Notes under the pieces: generated by a model | Told to the model about the DNA's origin: nothing | Seen by the model: only the letters and a program-made list of their open reading frames with translations | Databases searched by the model: none | In this document: one piece after another, positions 8,844 to 15,068 of the stretch | How positions within the stretch are numbered: position 1 is the stretch's first letter | How the letters are laid out: the number at the start of each line of letters is the position of its first letter | Position numbers and translations under genes: made by a program | Assembly (NCBI GenBank): GCA_035468355.1 | Contig: DATITA010000019.1 | Location: 1-16,715 of the forward strand | DNA: 16,715 nucleotides | DNA from: DATKSS01 sp035468355 | GTDB taxonomy: Bacteria; Chloroflexota; Dormibacteria; Dormibacterales; Dormibacteraceae | Reading direction: 5' to 3'

Positions 8844-8849
8844 AGAGTA
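8844..8849 (-). promoter_or_regulatory. candidate leaderless -10 box of the minus-strand zinc-ribbon gene
   Basis: On the minus strand TACTCT reads from 8849 to 8844, followed by six bases and then the GTG at 8837. This is the TANNNT-N6-GTG spacing expected of a leaderless gene. No convincing -35 hexamer is visible 16-18 nt upstream. It faces away from the ftsK promoter, whose -10 box is about 45 bp away. Confidence 0.4.
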
Positions 8850-8894
8850 TCGCTCGCCCGCGCAGTCGCCGGCCGGGTCGCGAGAGGGTCGTAG

Positions 8895-8917
8895 TAGAAT
8901 CCGGTTCGGCTCAAGGG
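8895..8917 (+). promoter_or_regulatory. candidate ftsK -10 box and ribosome binding site
   Basis: TAGAAT (8895-8900) is a good -10 hexamer. Transcription from about 8907 would give a 19-nt leader with AAGGG (8913-8917) 8 nt before the ATG at 8926. No clear -35 box is visible 17 nt upstream. The position, divergent to the minus-strand gene, is where ftsK needs its own promoter. Confidence 0.45.
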
Positions 8918-8925
8918 CCCGCAGC

Positions 8926-11229
8926 ATGCGTCGCACCACATCCCGAGGCACACGTCACTCCGCGAACGGCGCCCGTCGCGCATCGCGTTCGCGTTCCCGC
9001 TCCGCACGCGGCAAGAAAACCACGCGTCCACACCTGACGCAGCGCCAGGTGCGCGAGGTGTCGGGGGTCCTCTTGATCCTCGTCGCTTTGCTGGGATTCC
9101 TCGCCATCGCGAGCCACGCCGGCTCGATCCTGACCGGGATCCGCGAGGGCCTCGTCTCGACGTTCGACCGCGCCTGGTTCGTTCCGGTCCTCGCCCTGCT
9201 GGCGCTCGGGGCATACCTCCTGTGGCCAAAGGCTCCTCGCCCGCGCGCTGTCGACCTGGTGGCCGGAGGGGTGGCAGTGCTCGCCCTGGTCGGGTTGTTC
9301 GGCCTCGTCGGCCACGCGGGCGGCTCGGTGGGAAGCTCGATCGATGCCGCCGTGACCGGCGTGGTCGGGCCCATCGGGGCCTGGGCGCTCCTGATCGCGC
9401 TGCTCCTGATCGGGCTCATCGTGACCATCCACTTCAGCCCGGGAGCGCTGCTTGCCGCCGGCGTGGGCGCCGCCCGCTTGGCTTATGCCGAACGCGTGCG
9501 TATCCAGAACCTGGTCGCGCTTCCGGTCTCGGAGAAGCCCAAGCCCCCCAAGCCGGCCAAGGCCGCGCCGGCCACCGGCGACGCCCTGGCCCGGTCGGCG
9601 GCCAGCTTCGCGACGCCGGTTCCGCTGCTCGAGCCGGCCAGGCCCTGGGAGGTCGACGAGCCCGAGGCTGAGGACGGCGCGCGACCTGAGCGTCACGAAC
9701 GCAAGGCGAGCGGCGGCGAGCGGGAGGATGAGCCGGCCGTCGCGGTCATGCGCGTGGTCGCGGAGCCTGAAGACGAGTTCCCTGAGATCGACTGGAAGCT
9801 GCCCTCCATCGCCCTGCTCGACACCGTCACGGCGAGGCGGGAGCGGATGGCCGACGAAATCAAGCGCAACGTGAAGATCATCGAGACGACCCTCGAGACC
9901 TTCGGCGTCCCCTGCAAGGTGGTGGGGGTCAACCCGGGACCGGCGGTGACGCAGTACGAGCTGCAGCCGGGGGCGGGCATCCAGGTCAAGCGCATCACCG
10001 CATTGCAGAACGACCTCTCGCTGGCGCTCGCCGCCGCGCCCCTTCGCATCGAGGCCCCGATCCCCGGCAAGGCCGCGGTCGGGATCGAGGTGCCCAACAA
10101 GTCGGCCAGCCTGGTCACCATCCGCGAGGTTCTGGAGACGGCGGCGTTCCGCGAGGGAACGAACAAGCTCGCGCTGGGGCTTGGCAACGACGTCTCCGGA
10201 CAGTCGATCGTGGCGGACCTCACGCGCATGCCGCACCTGCTCATCGCCGGCGCGACCGGCCAGGGCAAGAGCGTTTGCATCAACGCGCTCATCACGAGCC
10301 TGCTGTTTCAGGTGACCCCCGACCACCTGAGACTGCTGCTGGTCGACCCGAAACGAGTCGAGCTGACCGGGTACAACGGCCTCCCTCACCTCGCGCTGCC
10401 CGTCCTGGTCGAATCGCACCAGGCCGCCGCCGCGTTGCGCTGGGCGGTGTCGGAGATGGACCGGCGCTACAAGCTGTTCTCGGCCGAGAGCGTGCGCAAC
10501 ATCGCCGGCTACAACGACAAGGCAGCGCTGAAGCAGGCGCGGCCCCTGCCTTACATCGTGATCGTCATCGACGAGCTGGCCGACCTCATGATGGTCGCGG
10601 CGGGAGAGATCGAAGAGCTGATCTGCCGAATCGCGCAGCTGGCGCGCGCCGTGGGCATCCACCTGATCATCGCGACCCAGCGTCCTTCGACCGACATCAT
10701 CACCGGTCTGATCAAAGCCAACATCCCGTCCCGCATCGCCTTTGCGGTCGGCTCCCAGGTCGACAGCCGGGTCATCCTCGACACCGGAGGCGCCGAGAAG
10801 CTGCTTGGTCGCGGCGACATGCTTTATCAGCCGGTCGACGCCGGCAAACCGACGCGCATCCAGGGCGCTTTCGTGAGCGACCCCGAGGTCGAGGGGGTCG
10901 TCAACTTCTGGAAGTCACAGGGCGGTCCGCGCTACATGGAAGAGATCCTCGAACAGGGCGCGGGCACCGAATGGGAGGGGGAGAGGCGAGAGGAGCGAAA
11001 GCTCGACCCCTTGTTTGCCCGCTCCGCGCGCGCCGTCGCGGCCGAGGGCTCGGCGTCCGTCTCGCTGGTGCAGCGCAAGTTCAACGTGGGCTACTCGAGG
11101 GCCGGGCGAATCGTCGACCAGCTGGCCGAGAACCACGTGGTCGGCAGCTACCAGGGCTCGAAGTCTCGCGAAGTCTTGATGACGCTGCCCGACGTTGATG
11201 AGCTGCTGGAGAGGCTCGGGCTGGAATGA
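8926..11229 (+). CDS. ftsK: DNA translocase FtsK/SpoIIIE
   Basis: FtsK is a septum-anchored hexameric ATPase that pumps chromosomal DNA during cell division. The 767-aa protein has an Arg/Ser-rich cytoplasmic head (1-46). Four membrane segments follow (about 47-63, 84-100, 110-128, 146-168), then a Pro/Ala-rich linker (to about 280). The motor has Walker A GATGQGKS at 442-449 and Walker B IVIVIDELADLMM at 544-556 (D549, E550). ATQRPSTDIITGLIKANIP and the glycine-rich TGGAEKLLGRGDML are also typical. A winged-helix gamma domain (about 694-767), which reads orienting DNA sites, closes it with SLVQRKFNVGYSRAGRIVDQL. I chose ATG 8926 because AAGGG is 8 nt upstream and a -10 box precedes it; the open frame reaches 8797 but that extension lies over the minus-strand gene. 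The linker is shorter than in E. coli and similar to SpoIIIE-size relatives. Confidence 0.96.
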   Translation: MRRTTSRGTRHSANGARRASRSRSRSARGKKTTRPHLTQRQVREVSGVLLILVALLGFLAIASHAGSILTGIREGLVSTFDRAWFVPVLALLALGAYLLWPKAPRPRAVDLVAGGVAVLALVGLFGLVGHAGGSVGSSIDAAVTGVVGPIGAWALLIALLLIGLIVTIHFSPGALLAAGVGAARLAYAERVRIQNLVALPVSEKPKPPKPAKAAPATGDALARSAASFATPVPLLEPARPWEVDEPEAEDGARPERHERKASGGEREDEPAVAVMRVVAEPEDEFPEIDWKLPSIALLDTVTARRERMADEIKRNVKIIETTLETFGVPCKVVGVNPGPAVTQYELQPGAGIQVKRITALQNDLSLALAAAPLRIEAPIPGKAAVGIEVPNKSASLVTIREVLETAAFREGTNKLALGLGNDVSGQSIVADLTRMPHLLIAGATGQGKSVCINALITSLLFQVTPDHLRLLLVDPKRVELTGYNGLPHLALPVLVESHQAAAALRWAVSEMDRRYKLFSAESVRNIAGYNDKAALKQARPLPYIVIVIDELADLMMVAAGEIEELICRIAQLARAVGIHLIIATQRPSTDIITGLIKANIPSRIAFAVGSQVDSRVILDTGGAEKLLGRGDMLYQPVDAGKPTRIQGAFVSDPEVEGVVNFWKSQGGPRYMEEILEQGAGTEWEGERREERKLDPLFARSARAVAAEGSASVSLVQRKFNVGYSRAGRIVDQLAENHVVGSYQGSKSREVLMTLPDVDELLERLGLE

Positions 11230-11242
11230 AAGCGCATGGGGG
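11221..11242 (+). repeat. short direct repeat, copy 1 (copy 2 at 11307-11328)
   Basis: The 22 bases from 11221 to 11242 are repeated exactly at 11307-11328, 86 bp downstream. Copy 1 begins with the last two codons and stop of ftsK (CTGGAATGA, 11221-11229). The first nine bases recur a third time at 11459-11467, over the start of the RodZ-like gene. Confidence 0.9.
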
Positions 11243-11463
11243 TGGCCTGGCCAAGCCGGACCACGCGGAATCATCTCGAGTCGCCTCGGCGTCGCGGTCA
11301 GGGATCCTGGAATGAAAGCGCATGGGGGGCAGGCCCCCCCTACGCAACCCCCCCTCGCAATACAGCCGCTCTCGAATAGACCCTACGTGAGCGGTGGTCC
11401 GGCCAAGCCGGACCACGCGGAATCATGTCGAGTTGCCTCTGGGTCGCGGTCAGGGATCCTGGA
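11230..11463. other. repeat-filled gap between ftsK and the RodZ-like gene
   Basis: This 234-nt stretch has no credible gene. It consists of two copies of a 75-bp block (11241-11315, 11393-11467) and the tail of a 22-bp repeat. Between the copies is a 77-nt spacer with a G6/C7 hairpin (11324-11329 with 11334-11339) and a CCGCTC/GAGCGG pair (11366-11371, 11389-11394). The whole is bounded by 9-bp direct repeats CTGGAATGA (11221-11229, 11459-11467). It looks like a small inserted, non-autonomous element; no transposase or terminal inverted repeats are seen. Confidence 0.6.
11241..11315 (+). repeat. 75-bp imperfect direct repeat, copy 1
   Basis: This block matches 11393-11467 at a constant offset of 152 bp. 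Over the last 67 bases (11249-11315) I count four mismatches; the first 8 bases match less well. The block starts with an imperfect hairpin: GTGGCCTGGC (11242-11251) against GCCGGACCAC (11255-11264), with one mismatch and one G-T pair. It ends in CTGGAATGA. Confidence 0.88.
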
Positions 11464-11467
11464 ATGA
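11393..11467 (+). repeat. 75-bp imperfect direct repeat, copy 2
   Basis: This second copy of the 11241-11315 block supplies the presumed ribosome binding site (AGGGA, 11452-11456) and the ATG of the RodZ-like gene. At its start lies a perfect hairpin: GTGGTCCGGC (11394-11403) and GCCGGACCAC (11407-11416) form a 10-bp stem around a CAA loop. That hairpin could end ftsK transcription, although no T-run follows. Confidence 0.88.
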
Positions 11468-12177
11468 CTCCGGGGACCTTGCTGGCTGCCAAACGCGGCG
11501 AGCGAGGTCTCACCATCCAGCAGGCCGCGGCGGCTACCCGGATCCGTGCCGAATATCTCGTCATGCTGGAGTCAGACGAGCTCGAGTCGTTCTCGGCGCC
11601 GGTCTATGCCAAGGGGTACTTGAAGGCGTACGCGGGCTACCTCGGCCTCGAACCCGACTCGCTGGTAACCGGGGCCCACATCCGGTCCATCCCTCCGCGT
11701 CTTGCGCTCGGCATGGGGCGGAGCGAGCGCAAGCCGCGGGTGGTGGCGACGGTGCCGGTGGTCGCGACGGCAGGTGTGCTGCTGCTGGTGGCTGCATTCG
11801 CCGTATACGCGTGGTGGCAGCTCGCGGCCGACCAGCGCCCGATCCCGACCACCGTGGCGTCCCAGCAGGTCGCTGCCGCCACGCCGTCCGCGTCGCCCGC
11901 GATCGCACCGTCCGTGCAAACGCGTCCGATCGTCGTCGGCGTGCGTGTCACAGATGCCGTCTGGATCAACGCGGTGGTCGACGGAAACTCTCAGTTCGCC
12001 GATTCCGGGAAGACGCTCCAGGCAGGCTCCGTCGTTTACTTCACAGGGGTGGACATCAAGATCACGAGCGGTAAGGCGGCGGCCACGTTCATCACGATCG
12101 ACGGACACAGCCTGGGAGCCCTGGGCGTGGGGGTGGCGACGAGGGAGTTCTCGTCGCAGACTTCTCCTCAGTCGTGA
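11464..12177 (+). CDS. rodZ: RodZ-like helix-turn-helix membrane protein
   Basis: RodZ-family proteins link the MreB cytoskeleton to the envelope in rod-shaped cells; the B. subtilis relative YmfM sits at the same place before pgsA. The 237-aa protein has an N-terminal HTH_25-type domain (about 3-70: LLAAKRGERGLTIQQAAAAT, then YLVMLESDELESF and the APVYAKGYLKAYAGYLGLEP signature). One membrane segment lies at about 93-116. A low-complexity Thr/Ala/Ser/Pro linker (about 125-153) leads to a C-terminal beta-rich DUF4115-like domain (about 155-225). I chose ATG 11464 because the HTH domain begins directly after it and AGGGA is 7 nt upstream. Its stop overlaps the next start (GTGA, 12174-12177). 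The family assignment is good; the cell-shape role is inferred. Confidence 0.82.
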   Translation: MTPGTLLAAKRGERGLTIQQAAAATRIRAEYLVMLESDELESFSAPVYAKGYLKAYAGYLGLEPDSLVTGAHIRSIPPRLALGMGRSERKPRVVATVPVVATAGVLLLVAAFAVYAWWQLAADQRPIPTTVASQQVAAATPSASPAIAPSVQTRPIVVGVRVTDAVWINAVVDGNSQFADSGKTLQAGSVVYFTGVDIKITSGKAAATFITIDGHSLGALGVGVATREFSSQTSPQS

Positions 12178-13277
12178 ACCTTTCGAACGCCCTGACCCTC
12201 AGCCGACTCGCGGCGATCCCCGTGCTGATGGTGCTGCTGATGGCGCGGTTTCCCGGCCACGACCAGGTCGCGGCCGCGCTGTTCATCCTGTTCTCGCTCA
12301 CGGACACGCTCGACGGTCTGCTCGCGCGTCGCCAGGGCACCGTTAGCGATTTGGGCAGGTTCCTCGACCCGCTCGCCGACAAGCTCTTCGTCCTGTCTGT
12401 CCTGATCGTGCTGGTCCAGGAAGGACTGGTCGCGGCCTGGGTCGTGGTGCTGATCTTCTCGCGCGAGCTGATCATCACAATCCTGCGCTCGGTCGGGACG
12501 AGCCAGGGACGGGTGATTGGCGCGGCGCCGCTCGGCAAGACCAAGACCGTGATGCAGATGAGTGCGGTCACCCTGCTGATCCTGCAGCGGCCTTACCCGT
12601 GGCTCGTGGGGATCGCCGACGTCGCTGTCGGCGTGGCGATCATCTTCACGATCTGGAGCGGCCTCGACTACCTTTGGCGATTCCGCTATCTGCTCGGGCC
12701 ATTCGACAGCTCACAGATCGCGGGACGGACGGGGCCGAGCGGAGGCGCACCGGAGGCGGGCGAACCCACTTCGAGCGAGGCCGAGGCGGGCCGCGAGCTT
12801 GGGGAGGCTCTGCGCAAGGCAGGGCTGACAATCGCGGTCGCCGAGTCCTGCACCGGCGGCCTGGTGGGATCCTTGATCAGCGCCCAGCCCGGCAGCTCCG
12901 CCTATTTCCTCGGAGGCGTGATCGCCTACTCCGACGAGGTCAAGCGGGCCCAGCTCGGCGTCCCGGCGGCGCTGCTGGAAAGCAAGGGGGCGGTCAGCAC
13001 GGAGGTCGCGGAGGCGATGGCCGAGGGCGCCCGCTTGCGCTTCGGCGCGAGGGTGGCGATCTCCATCACCGGCATCGCCGGGCCGGATGGGGGGAGCCCT
13101 GCCAAGCCGGTCGGGCTGACCTACATCGGCGTCGCGTCGGCCGGCGGCACATCCGCGCGGGAGTACCGGTTCAAGGGAGACCGCTGGGCGAACCGGCGCG
13201 AGGCGGCGGCTCACGCGATCCGCCTCGCCATCGAGGAAGCCCGTGCTCTCGAGCGCGCACGGGCCAACAGCGCTTGA
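12174..13277 (+). CDS. pgsA: PgsA-CinA fusion: phosphatidylglycerophosphate synthase with nicotinamide-nucleotide amidase domain
   Basis: A single 367-aa frame joins two enzymes. Residues 1-175 are a CDP-alcohol phosphatidyltransferase with several membrane segments. Its complete motif D44-x2-D47-G48-x2-A51-R52-x8-G61-x3-D65-x3-D69 is that of PgsA, which makes phosphatidylglycerol phosphate from CDP-diacylglycerol and glycerol 3-phosphate. A linker rich in Gly, Ser, Pro and Glu (about 176-205) leads to a CinA C-terminal domain (206-360) with AESCTGG (223-229) and SITGIAGPDGGSPAKPVG (297-314). This domain (PncC) deamidates nicotinamide mononucleotide. Between V154 and V222 there is no in-frame ATG, GTG or TTG, so the second domain has no ordinary start of its own. 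The CinA N-terminal domain is absent. The GTG start overlaps the RodZ-like stop. Its own TGA (13275-13277) lies inside the recA -35 box. Confidence 0.9.
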   Translation: MNLSNALTLSRLAAIPVLMVLLMARFPGHDQVAAALFILFSLTDTLDGLLARRQGTVSDLGRFLDPLADKLFVLSVLIVLVQEGLVAAWVVVLIFSRELIITILRSVGTSQGRVIGAAPLGKTKTVMQMSAVTLLILQRPYPWLVGIADVAVGVAIIFTIWSGLDYLWRFRYLLGPFDSSQIAGRTGPSGGAPEAGEPTSSEAEAGRELGEALRKAGLTIAVAESCTGGLVGSLISAQPGSSAYFLGGVIAYSDEVKRAQLGVPAALLESKGAVSTEVAEAMAEGARLRFGARVAISITGIAGPDGGSPAKPVGLTYIGVASAGGTSAREYRFKGDRWANRREAAAHAIRLAIEEARALERARANSA

Positions 13278-13302
13278 CGCACGAACAGGTGTTCGCTACA
13301 CT
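13274..13302 (+). promoter_or_regulatory. recA promoter with embedded SOS (LexA) box
   Basis: TTGACG (13274-13279) and TACACT (13297-13302) are spaced by exactly 17 nt. In the spacer is the perfect palindrome CGAAC-AGGT-GTTCG (13282-13295), matching the Gram-positive LexA site GAAC-N4-GTTC. Bound LexA would block RNA polymerase, so recA is expected to be induced by DNA damage. Transcription would start near 13309, giving a leader of about 77 nt. The stop codon of the pgsA-cinA gene lies within the -35 hexamer. A second weaker pair, TTGACC (13327-13332) and AACACT (13350-13355), also has 17-nt spacing. Confidence 0.85.
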
Positions 13303-13385
13303 CTGCCAACCGGCCTGTAAAGAACGTTGACCTCGAGCCGACGACGTAGAACACTCGCCGTAACGACCTAGGAGGCGTCAAAGCA

Positions 13386-14444
13386 TTGGAAAAAGAGAAG
13401 GAAAAGTCCCTCGACTCGGCGATGGCCCAGATCGTCAAGAGCTATGGCAAGGGTTCGATCATGAAGCTGGGGGAGCAGGCGGCGCTGCGGGGGGAGATCA
13501 CGGTCATCCCGACAGGAGCGTTGCTGCTCGACCTTGCGCTCGGAGTGGGGGGGATCCCCCGCGGCCGGGTGACGGAGCTCTACGGACCCGAATCCGCGGG
13601 CAAGACCACCCTGGCGCTGCACGTGATCGCAGAGGCGCAGAAGCAGGGCGGAGTGGCTGCGTTCGTCGATGCCGAGCACGCGCTCGACCCCCTGTATGCC
13701 TCGCGCATCGGGGTCAAGATCGACGATCTCCTGATCAGCCAGCCGGACACCGGTGAGCAGGCGCTCGAGATCGTCGAGGTCCTGGTGCGCTCGGGCGCGG
13801 TCGATGTCATCGTGATCGACTCGGTCGCGGCGCTCGTGCCCAAGGCCGAGATCGAAGGTGAGATGGGCGACGCGCACGTCGGCCTCCAGGCTCGGCTCAT
13901 GTCGCAGGCTCTCCGTAAGCTGACAGCCGCCATCTCCAAGTCCAACTGCTCCGTGATCTTCCTCAACCAGCTCCGGGAGAAGGTCGGGATCATGTTCGGG
14001 AACCCCGAGACGCAACCCGGTGGACGCGCGCTGAAGTTCTATTCGTCGGTGCGCCTGGACATCCGCAAGGTCGAGGTCATCAAGTCCGGCCTCGACTCGG
14101 TCGGCGCTCGCGTCAAGGTGAAGGTGGTCAAGAACAAGGTCGCCCCCCCGTTCCGGTCGGCTGAGTTCGACATCCTGTTCAACGAGGGAATCTCGCGTGA
14201 GGGCTCGCTGATCGACGCAGCCATCGAGTACGCGGTGTTCGAGAAGAGCGGCACGTGGATCTCGTACGGCGACCAGCGCCTCGGCCAGGGTCGAGAGAAC
14301 GTGCGCAACTACCTGCGCGAGAACCCTACCCTGGCGGCCGAGATCGAGGCCAGGGTCCGCGAGAAGGCCGCCGGCGGTGTCACGCCGTCCCGGGCCGCAG
14401 CAGGCACGGTGAAGGCGCCTGCAGGTGCCGCCGAAGAGCTCTAA
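13386..14444 (+). CDS. recA: recombinase RecA
   Basis: RecA forms ATP-dependent filaments on single-stranded DNA for strand exchange, and its filament triggers LexA self-cleavage. The 352-aa protein has the N-terminal helix with the KSYGKGSIMKLG signature. Walker A GPESAGKTT is at 67-75 and Walker B VIVIDS at 141-146. The DNA-binding L2 loop lies in NQLREKVGIMFGNPETQPGG (194-213), and the C-terminal domain ends in an Ala/Gly/Glu tail. The TTG at 13386 is the only start that gives a normal N-terminus, and AGGAGG (13370-13375) lies 10 nt upstream. No intein is present. recX overlaps its last 20 bases. Confidence 0.98.
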   Translation: MEKEKEKSLDSAMAQIVKSYGKGSIMKLGEQAALRGEITVIPTGALLLDLALGVGGIPRGRVTELYGPESAGKTTLALHVIAEAQKQGGVAAFVDAEHALDPLYASRIGVKIDDLLISQPDTGEQALEIVEVLVRSGAVDVIVIDSVAALVPKAEIEGEMGDAHVGLQARLMSQALRKLTAAISKSNCSVIFLNQLREKVGIMFGNPETQPGGRALKFYSSVRLDIRKVEVIKSGLDSVGARVKVKVVKNKVAPPFRSAEFDILFNEGISREGSLIDAAIEYAVFEKSGTWISYGDQRLGQGRENVRNYLRENPTLAAEIEARVREKAAGGVTPSRAAAGTVKAPAGAAEEL

Positions 14445-14946
14445 GGGCGCTCGCCGGGGTCCTCGGTCCAGGACTCCGGCCGGCTCCGCCCTGGAGGCGG
14501 GGCTCAGGCTCTTGGGCCGTCGAGCCCATTCGCGGGCAGAGCTGGACCGGAAGCTGGGCCGACGTGGCTACCCGGAGACCGATGTTCGCTCGGCGATTGA
14601 CCGGCTCGTCGAGCTCGGCTACCTGGATGACCGCGCCTTCGCGGAGAGTCACGTCAGGCGGCGGCAGGTCGGCCGGGGCCCACGTGCCCTGTCGGCCGAG
14701 CTGTCGGCTCGTGGAGTCGACCGCCAGGTGGCCGACATCGCCCTATCAGGGTTCGATGGCGAGGCTCAGCTCCTTTCGGCGATCAGACTTGCCGAACGGC
14801 TGCGCGGGGGAAAGGCGCATGCGGGGTATCGCGAGGTCCTGGAGGCGATCGGCCCCAAGCTGCTTCGCCGAGGGTTTTCGTCCGGAGTGGCCAGGGCGGC
14901 CTGCCGGGCGGTCTGGTCGGGAACGTCGCCCGGGACAGAAGCCTAG
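14425..14946 (+). CDS. recX: RecA regulatory protein RecX
   Basis: RecX binds RecA and limits its filament growth and ATPase/strand exchange. The 173-aa protein has the helical-repeat pattern of the family: ALEAGLRLLGRRAHSRAELD, then KLGRRGYPETDVRSAIDRL, ELGYLDDRAFAESHVRRR and GPRALSAELSARGVD. It ends in a weaker third repeat with LLRRGFSSGVARAACRAV. I chose GTG 14425, which overlaps the end of recA by 20 bases and has GAAGG (14411-14415) 9 nt upstream; no other start fits before the conserved region. The basic N-terminal 18 residues lie outside the domain. Overlap with recA implies transcription from the same SOS promoter. Its TAG stop (14944-14946) is the first half of the candidate rny -10 box. 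Confidence 0.9.
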   Translation: MPPKSSKGARRGPRSRTPAGSALEAGLRLLGRRAHSRAELDRKLGRRGYPETDVRSAIDRLVELGYLDDRAFAESHVRRRQVGRGPRALSAELSARGVDRQVADIALSGFDGEAQLLSAIRLAERLRGGKAHAGYREVLEAIGPKLLRRGFSSGVARAACRAVWSGTSPGTEA

Positions 14947-14980
14947 AATTCCACTTCACACGGGCGCCTTTTGACGCCCG
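14944..14980 (+). promoter_or_regulatory. candidate rny -10 box and 5' hairpin of its leader
   Basis: TAGAAT (14944-14949) overlaps the recX stop and would start transcription near 14957; a -35 box is not clear. The leader would be about 112 nt. Almost at its 5' end, CGGGCG (14961-14966) pairs with CGCCCG (14975-14980) around an 8-base loop, which could shield the mRNA from 5'-end decay. A perfect TTGACA at 15038-15043 has no acceptable -10 partner. Confidence 0.4.
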
Positions 14981-15068
14981 CAGTCATCGAGCCAACCCGA
15001 GGCGGGATCGTGCCGGTCCTGCCATGGTCGACGCACTTTGACAATCGAATAAACGAGGTGCATGTCAC

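Noticed and set aside
8797..8925. N-terminal extension of FtsK by 43 residues from an upstream in-frame start
   Set aside because: It covers the minus-strand zinc-ribbon gene start and the candidate -10 box; the ATG at 8926 has a good ribosome binding site.
8911..10662. 583-codon open frame on the minus strand opposite ftsK
   Set aside because: It lies antisense to an unmistakable ftsK, has low-complexity Arg/Gln/His/Asp composition typical of a GC-rich shadow frame, and matches no family. Similar long antisense frames over rnj (6739-7863) and asd/dapA (4783-5661) were rejected for the same reason.
11195..11467. Frames across the ftsK-rodZ gap on both strands
   Set aside because: They translate the two repeat copies into near-identical peptides in an intergenic repeat; no ribosome binding site or domain supports them.
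15038..15043. Perfect TTGACA as a -35 box for rny
   Set aside because: No -10-like hexamer occurs 16-18 nt downstream, where the sequence is the ribosome binding site and start codon.
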